A stretch of 64,000 nt of DNA from positions 1,887,501 through 1,951,500 of the forward strand of contig OW028583.1 of NCBI GenBank assembly GCA_932294295.1, given 5' to 3'. Position 1 is the first letter of the stretch. The number at the start of each line of letters is the position of its first letter. Position numbers and translations under genes: made by a program. Shown one piece after another: positions 23,131 through 37,864 of this stretch. This DNA comes from Alitta virens (taxonomy: Eukaryota > Annelida > Polychaeta > Phyllodocida > Nereididae). The notes under the pieces are model-generated. The model had not been told where the DNA came from, did no database searches, and worked only from the letters and a program-made list of their open reading frames with translations.

Positions 23131-24620
23131 ATGAAAATTAGCATGGAAAAAGATACCGGTATCAAACCTACCCCATATAGTAGTCCCGCTCTGAAGCGCA
23201 AGTACTCAAAATGTAAAAACCAGGAGTCATGGTCCAAGTACCGCAAACAACGAAATCTAGTAAATAAACTGAAAAAAACCTCCTTCAAGTACTTCAACAT
23301 ATTGTTCAATATATTATATGAAAGTGATGCATTAGTAAATAACACATTTGACATATCTAATATTTTTAATGATTACTTTGTCAATGTCACACAAGATCTA
23401 TGTGAATCCAATGATGTGAACGATATGTTCATTACAAAGATCATCTGAGCATCAGAGTGATCAACTGTCATGTAAAACCTGAACAAATACTTTAACTTCA
23501 GCCCTGTAACCACCACTAAGATATATACAAAACTAAACGACTTAAATCCCAAAAAAGCTGCAGGATTCGATAACATATCACCAAAATTCCTTGTGCAAAA
23601 TACTTAGGGAAACATTAACACCTATCATAAACTATAGATTAGGTACACTGAACTACCCAGACTATGCAAAAAGAGCTGAAGTTTCACCTCTATACAAGAA
23701 AGATAATCAGATAAATAAATCAAACTACAGACCCTTAAGTATACTAACTTCAACATCAGACATTTTTGAAAATATTACTTGCGAACAACTATTAGATCAC
23801 ATAAATGACCTACTAGACACTAATCTTGCAGCTTATAGAAAGAACTACAGTTGCAACAATGTGCTTCTAAAATGTGTAGAAAGTTGGCGCCAATCACTAG
23901 ACAACAACCAACATGTAGGTTGTGTACTGTATCTGAAAAAGTTGTTAAGCTTCTAGAAGTTCAAATTGACTGCAAAATATCATTTTCTCAACATGTATCT
24001 CTGATATGCAAAAAAGCTGCCGGGCAGATAAATGTATTAAAAAGGTTATGCAAAAGTTTTGACAACTTAACAAACTTAAAAATATATGAATCTTTCATAA
24101 TATCAAACTTCCTGTATTGCTCTGTAGCATATAATACTTCTTTGACAGGTAGTGCACTCCTATGCGCTACTACGTCATTTGCTTGACAAGTCATAGATAT
24201 AGCACAATCTTGTACTTTCGGAATCCTTAGAAGTAGCTCTATGAAGCTACGGGGGATGCCATTTTTTCCCATAGCAACATTGCTTGAAAACTGTTACCAT
24301 AGCAACGAACCCAGGTTTTCAGGAAATGTTATATTTCTTTAAATTTCTTTGCCACTGGTACTGACAGACTCTATCCAAAATAATCAATGGTATGTCACTT
24401 CCTATTGAATCCAACTTCTTTGAAAGGCAGTGCACTCCTTACTTAATGAGAGACAATTTTAAATTAGTAAAACCCATGTTTAAATACTTTCAAGTATGGA
24501 CATAAGTCATTCCTCTTATATCAAGGTGCTTTCATATGGAATAGTCTCCCATATCATTTAAAACATGCTCCAGGTATATCAAGCAAAACACTCCAACCAT
24601 ATAATGGGGTTAATGTGAGA
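23131..24620 (+). pseudogene. LINE ORF2 remnant, copy A (internally deleted)
   Basis: From about 23170 the frame reads like the endonuclease-RT linker (KYSKCKNQESWSKYRKQRN), then the RT N-terminal region (NPKKAAGFDNISPKF; YPDYAKRAEVSPLYKK; SNYRPLSILTS). It then jumps from NNQHVGCVL directly to EKVVKLLEVQIDC, which in copy B lies far downstream. The RT catalytic core (YADD) is thus deleted. The 3' part is also altered: unrelated sequence occupies about 24143-24385. Several stops and frame changes. Non-functional. Confidence 0.88.
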
Positions 24621-25757
24621 CATGGCGTGGACTCCCAGTCTTATCATCTCATCAATACATCAACTTCTGTCTGGAATGTATTCATCCTCTCCAAGTTATA
24701 TATGTAACATTATAAAAATCATATTTACATTATATTTGGAAGTTGAAAAGTACACAAAGTTAAAGATGAATTTACTTACCTTCAGAGCTGTGTGTGTTAA
24801 TGGTTAGACCAGACTTTTAATGTGGCGTTCGTCACTTTTTACTGAAGGCTGTGCAGTTACCGAAACAAAAGAAGTTACTATACTGTATATTGTGCATGGG
24901 CGTTGCATATTTTAGGGATTACCCCCTCCCCCCCAATACCCCTTGCTCTTGGGCCAAATTGTATCCAAATTATACCTATTCATAATAATGTAAAATATGT
25001 AAAATAGCCCTGGTTCTGTGTGTTTCGTAGCCACCTGGTGGAAATACAGAGAAAATTCACTATTGCAATATAGGCTGAGCTGGGGAATCCCCTGTCACTT
25101 AACTGTCATATATTCAACTGCAATTGAATTTGTACTCTACGCTCACCCTATTATTAAATATCAGATATAGTTATATATCTACTGAAGCCTTATTTTTATT
25201 CTAATGTGTCTAAAGTCAATTTCTATGTCTCAATGCTATGGGTCTGAAACTTATATGACCAGCTACCAGAGGCAGATGTAATGATGAGATGAAGGCTTGA
25301 TATTTCACTAATTATAATATATAGTATTTATACTATTAATTCTGCAAAATTATGTTGCTGTACATTTCTAATTGTGTCCCCCTCCCCCATTAATAAGTTT
25401 GCTATTTTATTTTTTGCAAATTTGTCGAGATATGCTACAGCCTGTTTGTTTTTGTGATCTATTGGTATCCTTTAATTAGTATCCATACTATGGCTATGCA
25501 ATTATAGAAATTGCGCATTTGCCATCATGCTTATTTTGTCCACCCCCCCCCCCCCTCCCCCTCCCTCAGTCCCCATTAATAAGTTCGGAGGTCTATAGTA
25601 AAAATTTACACTTAGGCTATAAGTCATTTTTTATTTCTAAAAATTGCGCTGCAAAAGCCTATTTTTTCAAGTGATAACAATAACCCTCAGCGAACATCCC
25701 AAAGGCTTATCCCATTTGAGGACGAATTGTTTTGTGGACAAATTGACCATCTGCGAT
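23170..25757. repeat. Duplicated LINE-bearing block, copy A
   Basis: This block matches 38080-42703 in order: LINE coding part, 3' part (CATATTTTAGGGATTACCCC, GAGCTGGGGAATCCCCTGTC, TAATGATGAGATGA), then CCCAAAGGCTTATCCCATTT and the ending GACCATCTGCGAT. Homology therefore runs well past the LINE coding region. It reflects either a long LINE 3' region or a segmental duplication. Confidence 0.82.
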
Positions 25758-25769
25758 GGCACTTACAGA

Positions 25770-27120
25770 AAAAAAAGCAAATTATGAAAATGAATGAGAT
25801 TGCCCCCCCCCCCCTCCTAGGCCCAAAGATTATTTCGAAATACTTTAAAAACAAGCAAAATCGATCCAAAATATGAAACAATTTCTTTTTTGCAATTCGT
25901 GAATATTGATGGTTGTCTAGGTTTAGTTTGACAGACCATGGCATAGGTTCCCTATAGGTGGTTTTTAATGGAACTGACAGTAGAGGGAGCTTTTGATAGT
26001 CAGAAAATAAGAGATAAACATATATATATATACTTTCATTGTACCACTTCATGTCATTCATGAGAGAGAGAGAATTTATTTATTTGACCAAATTAAATAA
26101 AACAAACAAAAGCAGCAAATTACAAAGAACAACAATAAACATTAAATAAATAAAATAAAATAAAAAAGTCAAAATACATATAATCTCTTTACCTTTGGTC
26201 AGGAGACATCCACTAAGTTCTTATTTTTAAAAAAAACGCTGACGTGGATGCCCCCGTAAAATCATATTTAAAAAAAATAATGATAATAATATTAAAATGA
26301 GAAAAAAATCAAAAAATTAATAGAAAAAAAAAATTAATAAAATACATTCATATATAAATAACAAGATCTAAATATAAGAAATAATGATGGTATGAAAATT
26401 AAAGTATGGACAAATGCAAATTTAATATAATAAAAAAGTTTACAACAGGGATCAGTTCTTAATTGTGATTGTGTACTGGGTGGTACTGGATGACATGTGT
26501 GTCACAATGTAAACAGAGTATACGAAGTAAATGCCATACAATAACAGTCTTCACGATGCCAAGGTGCAGTTTCTGCACTATAAGCATTTTTATATATTGT
26601 GATCTATGTGCTTTAACATGCATGTATATAACTGTGAAAATGCCTTGTGGTATATACTCCATATTCAAATGTTGTACTTATATTAAAATTGTGATAATGA
26701 ACAGTATTAACTGTAGCTATATATGTATTTAGGGTTACTGTACACATGTGATATATGTATATATATATTTAACCAATGTATGTAAACAAACATTAATGCT
26801 CTTATAATCGTGCTATTGTTCAGCAACTGGGGTCATGGATGTGTAGATAATCTATTGATAATGTATACATATATGTACCCTTAACTTTTATACCATGTAT
26901 ATACATTTAATATAGGAATAGTGAGTAGAAGTAGACTTAGTACATGTTTTTTATCTGATATTTTTAACAAATGTATCATGTATGATATTGCTGTGTGAAT
27001 AAAAGCATACATAGTAACAATGAAAGCACAAGAGATAAGTAGTAAATAAAACTATGATAAGAAATTAGTCTTTTTCATTAGGTACATATACATTGTTGTA
27101 CCAGATCTTACCCCATTCTT
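25770..27120. other. Intergenic AT-rich DNA, nothing coding
   Basis: Contains C-runs, A/T homopolymer-rich stretches, a short GA repeat and a TTCACGATGCCAAGGTG block at about 26551, which also occurs near 28033 and 63299. No exon with splice sites was found. Confidence 0.5.
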
Positions 27121-27130
27121 CTTATCAAAT

Positions 27131-27302
27131 CAATATTTTAATTGATTGAAATGCAGAAATCCCATTTCGACCCCAATGAACAACGAAAACATTATTTTAA
27201 TTCATTGAAATGCAGAAATCCCTTTTCGACTCCAATGAACAACAAAAACATTATTTAATTCATTGAAATGCAGAAATCCCATTTCGACCCCAATGAAGAA
27301 CG
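27131..27302. repeat. Three-copy tandem repeat, period ~59 bp
   Basis: Unit ATTGAAATGCAGAAATCCCA then TTTCGACCCCAATGAACAAC occurs three times with a few changes. Confidence 0.9.
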
Positions 27303-27570
27303 TAATTCCATCAAGAGTTTATGTTTGCCAGAACATATGATTTATTTAGACATCAATACAGTATAAAAGGCATATGCATTATATACATTAAAATTTGTAG
27401 GATTCAGTTTCAAGTGAATAATGTATTGTACCGGTTTATCCAGGAATGTTGGAGGGGGGAGGATATTACAGGGGCGGATCCAGAAAATTTTTCACGAGTA
27501 ATGCATGATTCACAACATGAATAATCAATAACAAATAACATCGATATTCATGAGTATTTGCTCGATGCTA

Positions 27571-31185
<3,615 letters not shown>

Positions 31186-31303
31186 CTATAATCACATCTA
31201 CACCTTGCCAATCTATAGCATGGTCATCACCTCCGGTTTCTGTGAGGAAAAAGGACTCTTCACTATTTTTGGGGGGACTATAGATAAAGTATAGAAAGGT
31301 CAA

Positions 31304-31392
31304 CCCCAGATCGTATCAATGTCGGCACGATGTTGGCGACGTCAAAACGATACAGAAATGACGTTGCTGGCCCGATTTGGAAATCTGGGATG
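31304..31392. mobile_element. CCCAGATAGCATTCC MITE copy 2, shortened
   Basis: Begins CCCCAGATCGTATCAATGTC (the AGCATTCCAA part is lost) and ends CCCGATTTGGAAATCTGGGA. The interior matches the other copies (GGCACGATGTTGGCGACGTC). Confidence 0.7.
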
Positions 31393-31397
31393 GGGTC

Positions 31398-31895
31398 ACC
31401 CGACGGGATGCCTACCAGGTCCCTCGTATTGATGATTGTCTTGACTCAGGCAGGGGCAAAGTGGTTTTGCACCGTGGATCTCTCCTCTGGTTATTAGCAG
31501 ACAGCGATGGAGGATGAATACAAAGCAAAAACCGCTTTTACCACTCCTAGATGTCACTATCAGTTCAATGTCATGCCTTTTGGTGTAACCAATGCCCCAG
31601 CCACTCTTGTGAGGGTGATGTAAAATTGTCCTGTTACATGGATGACGTAATGGGCTAGTAACTACCAATAGAGGGAGCTATCAGTAACTACGCCTAATCA
31701 TTGTGTAATGACGTAATCTAAATATGATGTCATCAACTGCACTCAATGACCTCATTGTAATGATTACGTCATCAACAATAATTTGGGCGCAATAACTGAT
31801 AGCCCCCTTTGTTGGTAAATGATAGCCCATTGCAGTACTTCTGAGGACACCCTGGCAAGTCTCCAAGAGGTCCTAAACCGATTTGACTATATAGA
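31398..31895 (+). pseudogene. Ty3/gypsy reverse transcriptase fragment
   Basis: Pieces in shifting frames read VPRIDDCLD, GAKWF-type sequence, then EDEYKAKTAFTTPRCHYQFN and VMPFGVTNAPATL, matching the gypsy RT core (typically KTAFxTPxGHYxFxxMPFGLxNAPATF). After a MITE insertion, the next RT block resumes as SEDTLASLQEVLNRF. Frame breaks and a stop right after NAPATLVRVM show a dead remnant; no LTRs were found. Confidence 0.85.
31645..31830. mobile_element. MITE inserted in the gypsy remnant
   Basis: Left arm GGGCTAGTAACTACCAATAG and AGGGAGCTATCAGTAA; right arm, inverted, GGGCTATCATTTACCAACAA and AGGGGGCTATCAGTTA. The interior has several TGACGTAA/TGATGTCA near-palindromes. It splits the RT between the YMDDV block and the following helix. 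Confidence 0.75.
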
Positions 31896-32129
31896 ATGTT
31901 TGCGCCTCTACCAGAGGATATCAAACTACGCTGTATTGGCTTTAAAAGAAAATCAATTACAAATTAGTAAAATATTTGCTTGTTTCCCAAAATATTTTGA
32001 AAGTTTCTTTAATTCAATGAGGTGAAATCATTCGTTACATTGGCTAAGACTGTATATGGAATAGTAGTCAAAGGTACAATGAAAAATTGTCTACAAGTTA
32101 ACAACCTTTTCTGACATTTTCAGTACATA

Positions 32130-32577
32130 TCTAAAGGATTTTTAGTGTGACTTTCTCTTTACATCAAATATACTTTCTCTTTATATCAAATATACTTTCT
32201 CTTTACCTAAAAAGAAAGATTTTTAGTGTGACTTTCTCTTTACATCAAATATACTTTCTCTTTACATAAAAATAAAGGATTTTTAGTGTGACTTTCTCTT
32301 TACATCAAATATACTTTCTCTTTATATCAAATATACTTTCTCTTTACATAAAAAGAATGATTTTTAGTGTGACTTTCTCTTTACATCAAATATACTTTCT
32401 CTTTACATAAAAATAAAGGATTTTTTAGTGTGACTTCCTCTTTACATCAAATTTACTTTCTCTTTACATAAAAAGAAAGGATTTTTAGTGTGACTTTCTC
32501 CTTACATCAAATATACTTTCTCTTTACATAAAAAAAAAAGATTTTAGTGTGACTTTCTCTTTACATCAAATATACTC
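32130..32577. repeat. Tandem minisatellite, period ~62 bp
   Basis: About seven units of GATTTTTAGTGTGACTTTCT then CTTTACATCAAATATACTTT, ending in an A-rich stretch. Some units have an extra copy of the 23-bp internal block. Spacers are not unique, so it is not CRISPR-like. Confidence 0.93.
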
Positions 32578-32659
32578 ATAGTGGGGCTTCACAACTGAAA
32601 TGAATAAAACAAATCCCATTTAAACTAAGAACAAGGTTACAATCGCCTAGTGTAAGATT

Positions 32660-33110
32660 TTCTTGCCCAACAAACCACTCCCTATACTTCCCCATGTAAA
32701 CGCTGCGCCTACTCCCCCCAGGATTCCCAGCAGCCGGGCATTCTGGGAGTAGTGGGCGCACACTTCAACGCCCCTAGTGGATAAAATTTTTATTTTGGAT
32801 GTAGCTCTGTCCAGTCCATAGTTTCTTCAATTTGACGGTTAAAATAGTTAAAATATCATTTCCAAATGATTTCAGTGTCCTAGTGTGTGAATAAAGCAAA
32901 TTATCACAAATTTACAACGTCAACAAAAGCTGATCGATCTAAACGTAGAATCGAGGTCCAATGACGTCATAATAACAGTGTGATGTCACTCAATAGTCGC
33001 TGATTGTTCTCTGTTCGTGACGTCATTGGCTCAACCACCTTTCCCCAGCATGCATAGCGTGTCCTACTTACGAGAGTGCATGATCGGGTAATCTGTGCTT
33101 AAACTTTTGT
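32660..33110. mobile_element. TGACGTCA-rich dispersed repeat, copy 2
   Basis: Blocks match 29400-29910 in order: CCACTCCCTATAC, CGCTGCGCCT, AACGCCCCTAGTGG, AATGACGTCATAA, TTGTTCTCTGTTCGTGACGT and TACGAGAGTGCATGATC. It has extra sequence in the first part. Confidence 0.7.
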
Positions 33111-33309
33111 TTATCAGTGATGTCACAAAGGTAGTACGGATGGCATGAAGCTCACCCTGATGGGTCAAAAGTATCCCATTGAAACTAAAGTTTCTTAATG
33201 CTTTTTTTAATTCTCATTACAATCTAGATATCAATAGAAAACAAAGTTACCTTATTCGCAGTTCTGAGTTGTAAGACAACTCTGTTAATATTCCTTGGTT
33301 GAGATTCAT

Positions 33310-33429
33310 CCCAGATAGCATTCCAAATCGGACCTGCGTCATTTCTATGTCGGCCGCTGTCGTTACAACATAATTTTGACATTGCCGACCTTGTGCTGAT
33401 GTTGAACTGATTTGGAATGCTATCTGGGA
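33310..33429. mobile_element. CCCAGATAGCATTCC MITE copy 3
   Basis: 120 bp with CCCAGATAGCATTCCAAATC and its full inverse complement GATTTGGAATGCTATCTGGG at the two ends. The interior runs opposite to copies 1 and 4. Confidence 0.9.
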
Positions 33430-33806
33430 TAGGCTAATTGCAATTTTCTGATCTCTAATACTTGTTATACTCCTTTATATTGTTCTTAAAGATATAACCG
33501 ACTAAAATATTATCTCTTTCAGTGCACACATGAAAGTTTATCTTACTTTCTGTTCATGAAGTAAAAACAAGAGAATACTTTTTTAACACTGTAGTTTAAT
33601 TCACTGATATGAGGAGCATGTATACTATTGGCCTAATGGATTCTTTATTATCAAATACAGTGGACCAGTGGTCCATCCCTTAGCACACAAAATGCAATAA
33701 AATTAATTCCAGGAAGATTTCTGTATCATCTGAATAAAGCTCACACTAAACCACAATTTAACATAGTTGTTGCATATATAACAAGACTATTACCATGCAG
33801 TATATG

Positions 33807-33924
33807 CCAGATAGCATTCCAAATCGAATCAACGTCGGCGTGATGTCGGCGATGTCAAAACGATGTTGTACTGATGGCGGCAAACATAGAAATGATGCTG
33901 GACCGATTTGGAATGCTATCTGGG
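33807..33924. mobile_element. CCCAGATAGCATTCC MITE copy 4
   Basis: 118 bp, near-perfect ends GCCAGATAGCATTCCAAATC and GATTTGGAATGCTATCTGGG, interior GTCGGCGTGATGTCGGCGAT. Confidence 0.9.
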
Positions 33925-34128
33925 ATATTCTAATAATCCCGTATAAACTTCAAAGCTTTGGTAATTTACCTTAATTATAATTCTTTTGCAGAACAACCAA
34001 GTTTTCACATGGTATCATGATGATGCATTTTGTTAAATTTTTTGGCAATAGATAATTTAAAAAAAAAATTTTCTGATATACATTCACTGAATCTTCTGGG
34101 TTTTGCCAAGACCGTAACTTGGGTCGAT

Positions 34129-34240
34129 CCCAGATAGCATTCCAAATCGAATCATGGTCGGCGTAATGTCGGCGTAATGTCAGCGATGTGAAAACGATGT
34201 TGTACCGACGCCGGCCTAAATAGAAATACTGCCAGCCAAT
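34129..34240. mobile_element. CCCAGATAGCATTCC MITE copy 5, right end lost
   Basis: Left end CCCAGATAGCATTCCAAATC and interior (GTCGGCGTAATGTC duplicated) are present. The sequence leaves the family after ATAGAAATACTG, before the right TIR. Confidence 0.78.
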
Positions 34241-34317
34241 AAATTAATATAATAACAAAAATGTCTCAAAAATTCAGCTGCTTTGTTTTAATTTTATGGA
34301 CATTTTTCATCTTTTTA

Positions 34318-36119
34318 ACCCTCAGCGAACAAAGTTTGGAAAGGGTTTTTGTTATCATCAATGTCCGTCCAACGGGTGGATGGGCGGGCCGCGGACAGGC
34401 GTAACACTTTCGTTTCCAGAGCACAACTCTAATACAAATGCACTTAGCCCAACAAAATTGTGTACAGCAATACTCTAAATGGCCTAGTGGTGCCTTTTGA
34501 TAGTCACATTAACATATGTTGGCTTTGTTTTACAAAATTTGGATAAAAATAAAAAATAATTTCTTTTTTTTCTGGAGCAGAATTATGACACTGCTGTACC
34601 TACATGCTTAACACTTTGTCATGATATGTCTAAAATAGTGTAGTGGTGCCTTTTGGGGGTCTCATGGCCATAAATACTATAACATTTTCAAATTAGGGCA
34701 AAATAGGGAAAATTCCTACTTTTTCAAACCTCCATATAAAAGACACTATTTACCTTACATGAATGAAATCGTATCAATAACATGTCTAAATTACAGTATT
34801 TTCACTTTTAAAAATTCATTTTGACATTTATTTCATGCTAATTACAAAATAATGGAAAATCTGAAATAAATTCTAAAAATGGCGTTTAATTGTGTTTTCG
34901 GAGCATAACTCTACCATATCTAATATTTAGAGAAAAATGAAAAAATAAAAAAATAAAAATTTCTGTTTCCAGAGCAGGACTCGCACCTACATGCATACAA
35001 CACTTAGTAAGAATATGTCTAAAATAGTGTAGGGATACCTTTTTGTGGTTTCATGACCATTTGTGACAGATAATTTTATCTAATAAGGAAAATATGAAAA
35101 TTTGGACAGGTACTGTTTCAAACCCTCATATCAATGACTCTATGATCCTTACATCAGTAACATTTTGCCAATGATATATCTAGATTATAGTACTTTCACT
35201 TTTAAGCTTCTTTTTGAAATTTGTTTTATCATTCATACTTAGCAATGACAGCCAGTAAATGTTGTACAATTCATGTGCAATTATTAAATATTTGATCATA
35301 GTATTGCCATGCTCAACCCATTCAATAGTTTTTGTTTATGATTAGCAATTTTATAATAATTAGTTTCATGATGATCTATATTACTTTCACTTGACTCCAA
35401 TACTTATTATTGTTTTCTTCATATACACCTGTAAAGTGTTCGGTTATAAATACTAATTTAAATGCCATAGATTTAATGCAAATCAGCAACCCAACAATTC
35501 AGTAACTGAAGGGAATATGGCAATTGATAATACATAGTTCCTTCAGTTGCCAGCTAAATTTAAACCGCGAGCAAAGCATTTTTTGTCTTATAAAAGCATT
35601 AAAATGGGTGTGTTGAGTATCATTCCATACGAAATAAACCTTTAAAATTTTGTATTTATTTGTATTTAGACTTTATTTATTTAGATACAAGTAAATAAAA
35701 ACCTTGAAGGTTAATTTTGTATGAAATTATACCCAACATCTTTATGTGGCATAACATTATTGCTGAATTTCATATATAATCCTTAGGATCATTGTCAATG
35801 ATTAGTGGCAATTGTTTCGGTTCATCGCACACACTATATAAACACTCAAGAAATAATATTTTTGTAAAACATCACAAGGCACCACTAGGCCACATAGAGT
35901 GTTACTATATAGAATTTCATTAGGGTAAGTGCATTAGTGCTAGAGTTCTCCACTAGGCCATATAGAGTGTTACTGTATAGAATTTCATTGGGCAAGTGCA
36001 TTAGTGTTAGAGTTCAGCTCTAGAAATGAAAGTGTAACGCCCACCCTCCTGCCGGTTGGACGAACTCATAACAATTTTAATGATGCCTCTGTGCTATGTG
36101 GGATTTGCTGAGGGTTTAG
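34318..36119. mobile_element. Long-TIR element, ~1.8 kb, no transposase
   Basis: The left end (ACCCTCAGCGAAC, then GTTATCATCAATGTCCGTCC, GTAACACTTTCGTTTCCAGA and GGCCTAGTGGTGCCTTTT, to about 34500) recurs inverted at the right end (about 35876-36119). There, part of the arm is itself duplicated in tandem (35884-35947 and 35950-36013). The interior has repeated TCTAAAATAGTGTAG...TGCCTTTT and AAAATT(T/C) blocks but no coding frame. The same ACCC(T)CAGCGAAC start is seen at about 25683 and 42625, so the family is dispersed. Confidence 0.8.
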
Positions 36120-36550
36120 CTGCAGAGTAGCCTATTATTTATTTGCATTATCAAAATATTTAGTCTCAAGGACTACTTTTATCAACATTTTTCCCTGTAT
36201 TCCATTGATCAGTGGCATATTGGTAAGAATTAATACTTGATTGAGCCATTTACTTATAATCTGCAGGCTATTTCCCAGATTCACAGCTGCATGTAGAAAG
36301 AGTATAATATATGACAATTGCCACACCCTAGTTTTGACTGTGAAATCATTGTACCGTGGCTTAACCAAATATGAATTTGACTAGACATGAAAAAATTGGT
36401 TAGCACCTTTGTGGGAAAAAGTGGGTCATTCGACCTTGCACACCTGTGCCATGCAGGCCAAAAAGAGCTTGGCTCTCCCAGTCAAGGCATGACATAATGA
36501 AGATGTCATAATGACATCACAAAAGTCTCAAATGTACCAGATCATGAAAA

Positions 36551-36645
36551 GATCTCAATGTAATCTCAAAATGATGTAATTTATCTGAGATAAATGAGTA
36601 ATCTCAATGTGATCTCAAAATGATGTAATTTATCTGAGATATCAT
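36551..36645. repeat. Short tandem duplication, ~50-bp unit
   Basis: ATCTCAATGTAATCTCAAAA then TGATGTAATTTATCTGAGAT is present twice with small changes. Confidence 0.8.
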
Positions 36646-36869
36646 TATCCAGCTTCACGTAGTCAAGACTTGAACAAAGCAAGTGACACATACCACTGTA
36701 GTAAAATATGAGTGCCAGATTTACCAGATTTGCCAGATGAGGTCAATAATGGACCAATATGGCCTGACACCAGCACGATGTCGGCTGATGACAGCCAAAT
36801 GGTTGCTGTAACTTTTGTGACAGTGGCAGTGCTGTCACTTTTCAAGATATTTTATGAATACAAGCTTTT

Positions 36870-36935
36870 TGACGTCATATAATGGCAATGAGGCTCTCTA
36901 AATATGGTTATAAATCTGGGTCCGCTATACTGCAC
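36870..36935. mobile_element. Right-end fragment of a TACAGTATAGCGG element
   Basis: TTGACGTCATATAATGGCAA, CTAAATATGGTTATAAATCT and GGGTCCGCTATACTGCACT match the right ends of the elements at 48894 and 51806. The left part is absent. Confidence 0.6.
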
Positions 36936-37159
36936 TATTCCGTAAAATTTACAATTGTAAAGTAGGAAAATAAGACATTTTAGATAATAGCACAAATTAA
37001 ACATTATAAAAAGATTTTCTCTGCATCTGTATTTACTCCTGAAACTAAACCATACACAAACTATTTTAAATTTAAGGAATCAAGCAAAGCTTGCATAATG
37101 AGATACAATGCCATCCTGTTGTTAAGTTTTAGTCCAAATGTGAAATTTTCAGTCTCATG

Positions 37160-37240
37160 GCTAAGGCATCTGCCAGCCAATTCCATATTGGCCAGCTTTG
37201 CTGAAGGTCCCGGGTTCGATCATGAGCTACAACCCAGGTA
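37160..37240 (+). other. tRNA-like SINE head, weak
   Basis: CATGGCTAAGGCATCTGCC resembles a pol III A box and GGTCCCGGGTTCGATCA a B box, spaced about 45 bp apart as in tRNA-derived SINEs. A complete cloverleaf was not found. Confidence 0.4.
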
Positions 37241-37540
37241 GTCCTGCATATCTCGCTAAATATTTTGGGACCAATGGCATGAATTACTTCTTTTCGATGG
37301 TGAATGACCTAAATATTGTGTTAAGTGTACATTTTTCGTATTTTGATGAAAATGACATCGTAATTACAGTTAAATTTCTAATTTTTGTATTCTTTAGACT
37401 GTGAGTCCATTGGGGCAAATGCATTATTTTGTTGATGCCAACCCTTTTATTGTGTATGAAATTAAATTGTTGAATTACTGTCTCATTGTACAGTAAATTT
37501 AGACTCTTTCAATGAATCGGGATGCCTAAATTTGGTTAAC

Positions 37541-37656
37541 ACCCAGAGAGCATTCCAAGTCAGCCCAGCCTCTTTTCCATGTAGGCCACTGTCGTTACAA
37601 CATCGTATCAACATCGCTGACATCGCGCCGACGTTCAAACGATTTGCTATCTTGGC
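37541..37656. mobile_element. CCCAGATAGCATTCC MITE copy 6, degenerate
   Basis: Starts ACCCAGAGAGCATTCCAAGT and ends AAACGATTTGCTATCTTGG. The interior (GGCCACTGTCGTTACAACAT) is in the same orientation as copy 3. Confidence 0.72.
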
Positions 37657-37864
37657 ATCACATTCAGTTTAATGGCTTAGAATTTTTAGAATGTACTACC
37701 TTAAAAATAAATAAATATATATATATATATATATATATTATATCTTTGGAACTGGAAATTTGTGCTAATAATCGTGGCATGATTATCATCTATTTACCAA
37801 ATTACCATTGTCAATTACGGCTCTTGCATATATTTGGCCAGTAAAGGTGCCACACCCTAATCCA

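Noticed and set aside
32130..32577. Possible CRISPR-like array
   Set aside because: The units are directly tandem without unique spacers, in a eukaryotic context; it is a minisatellite.
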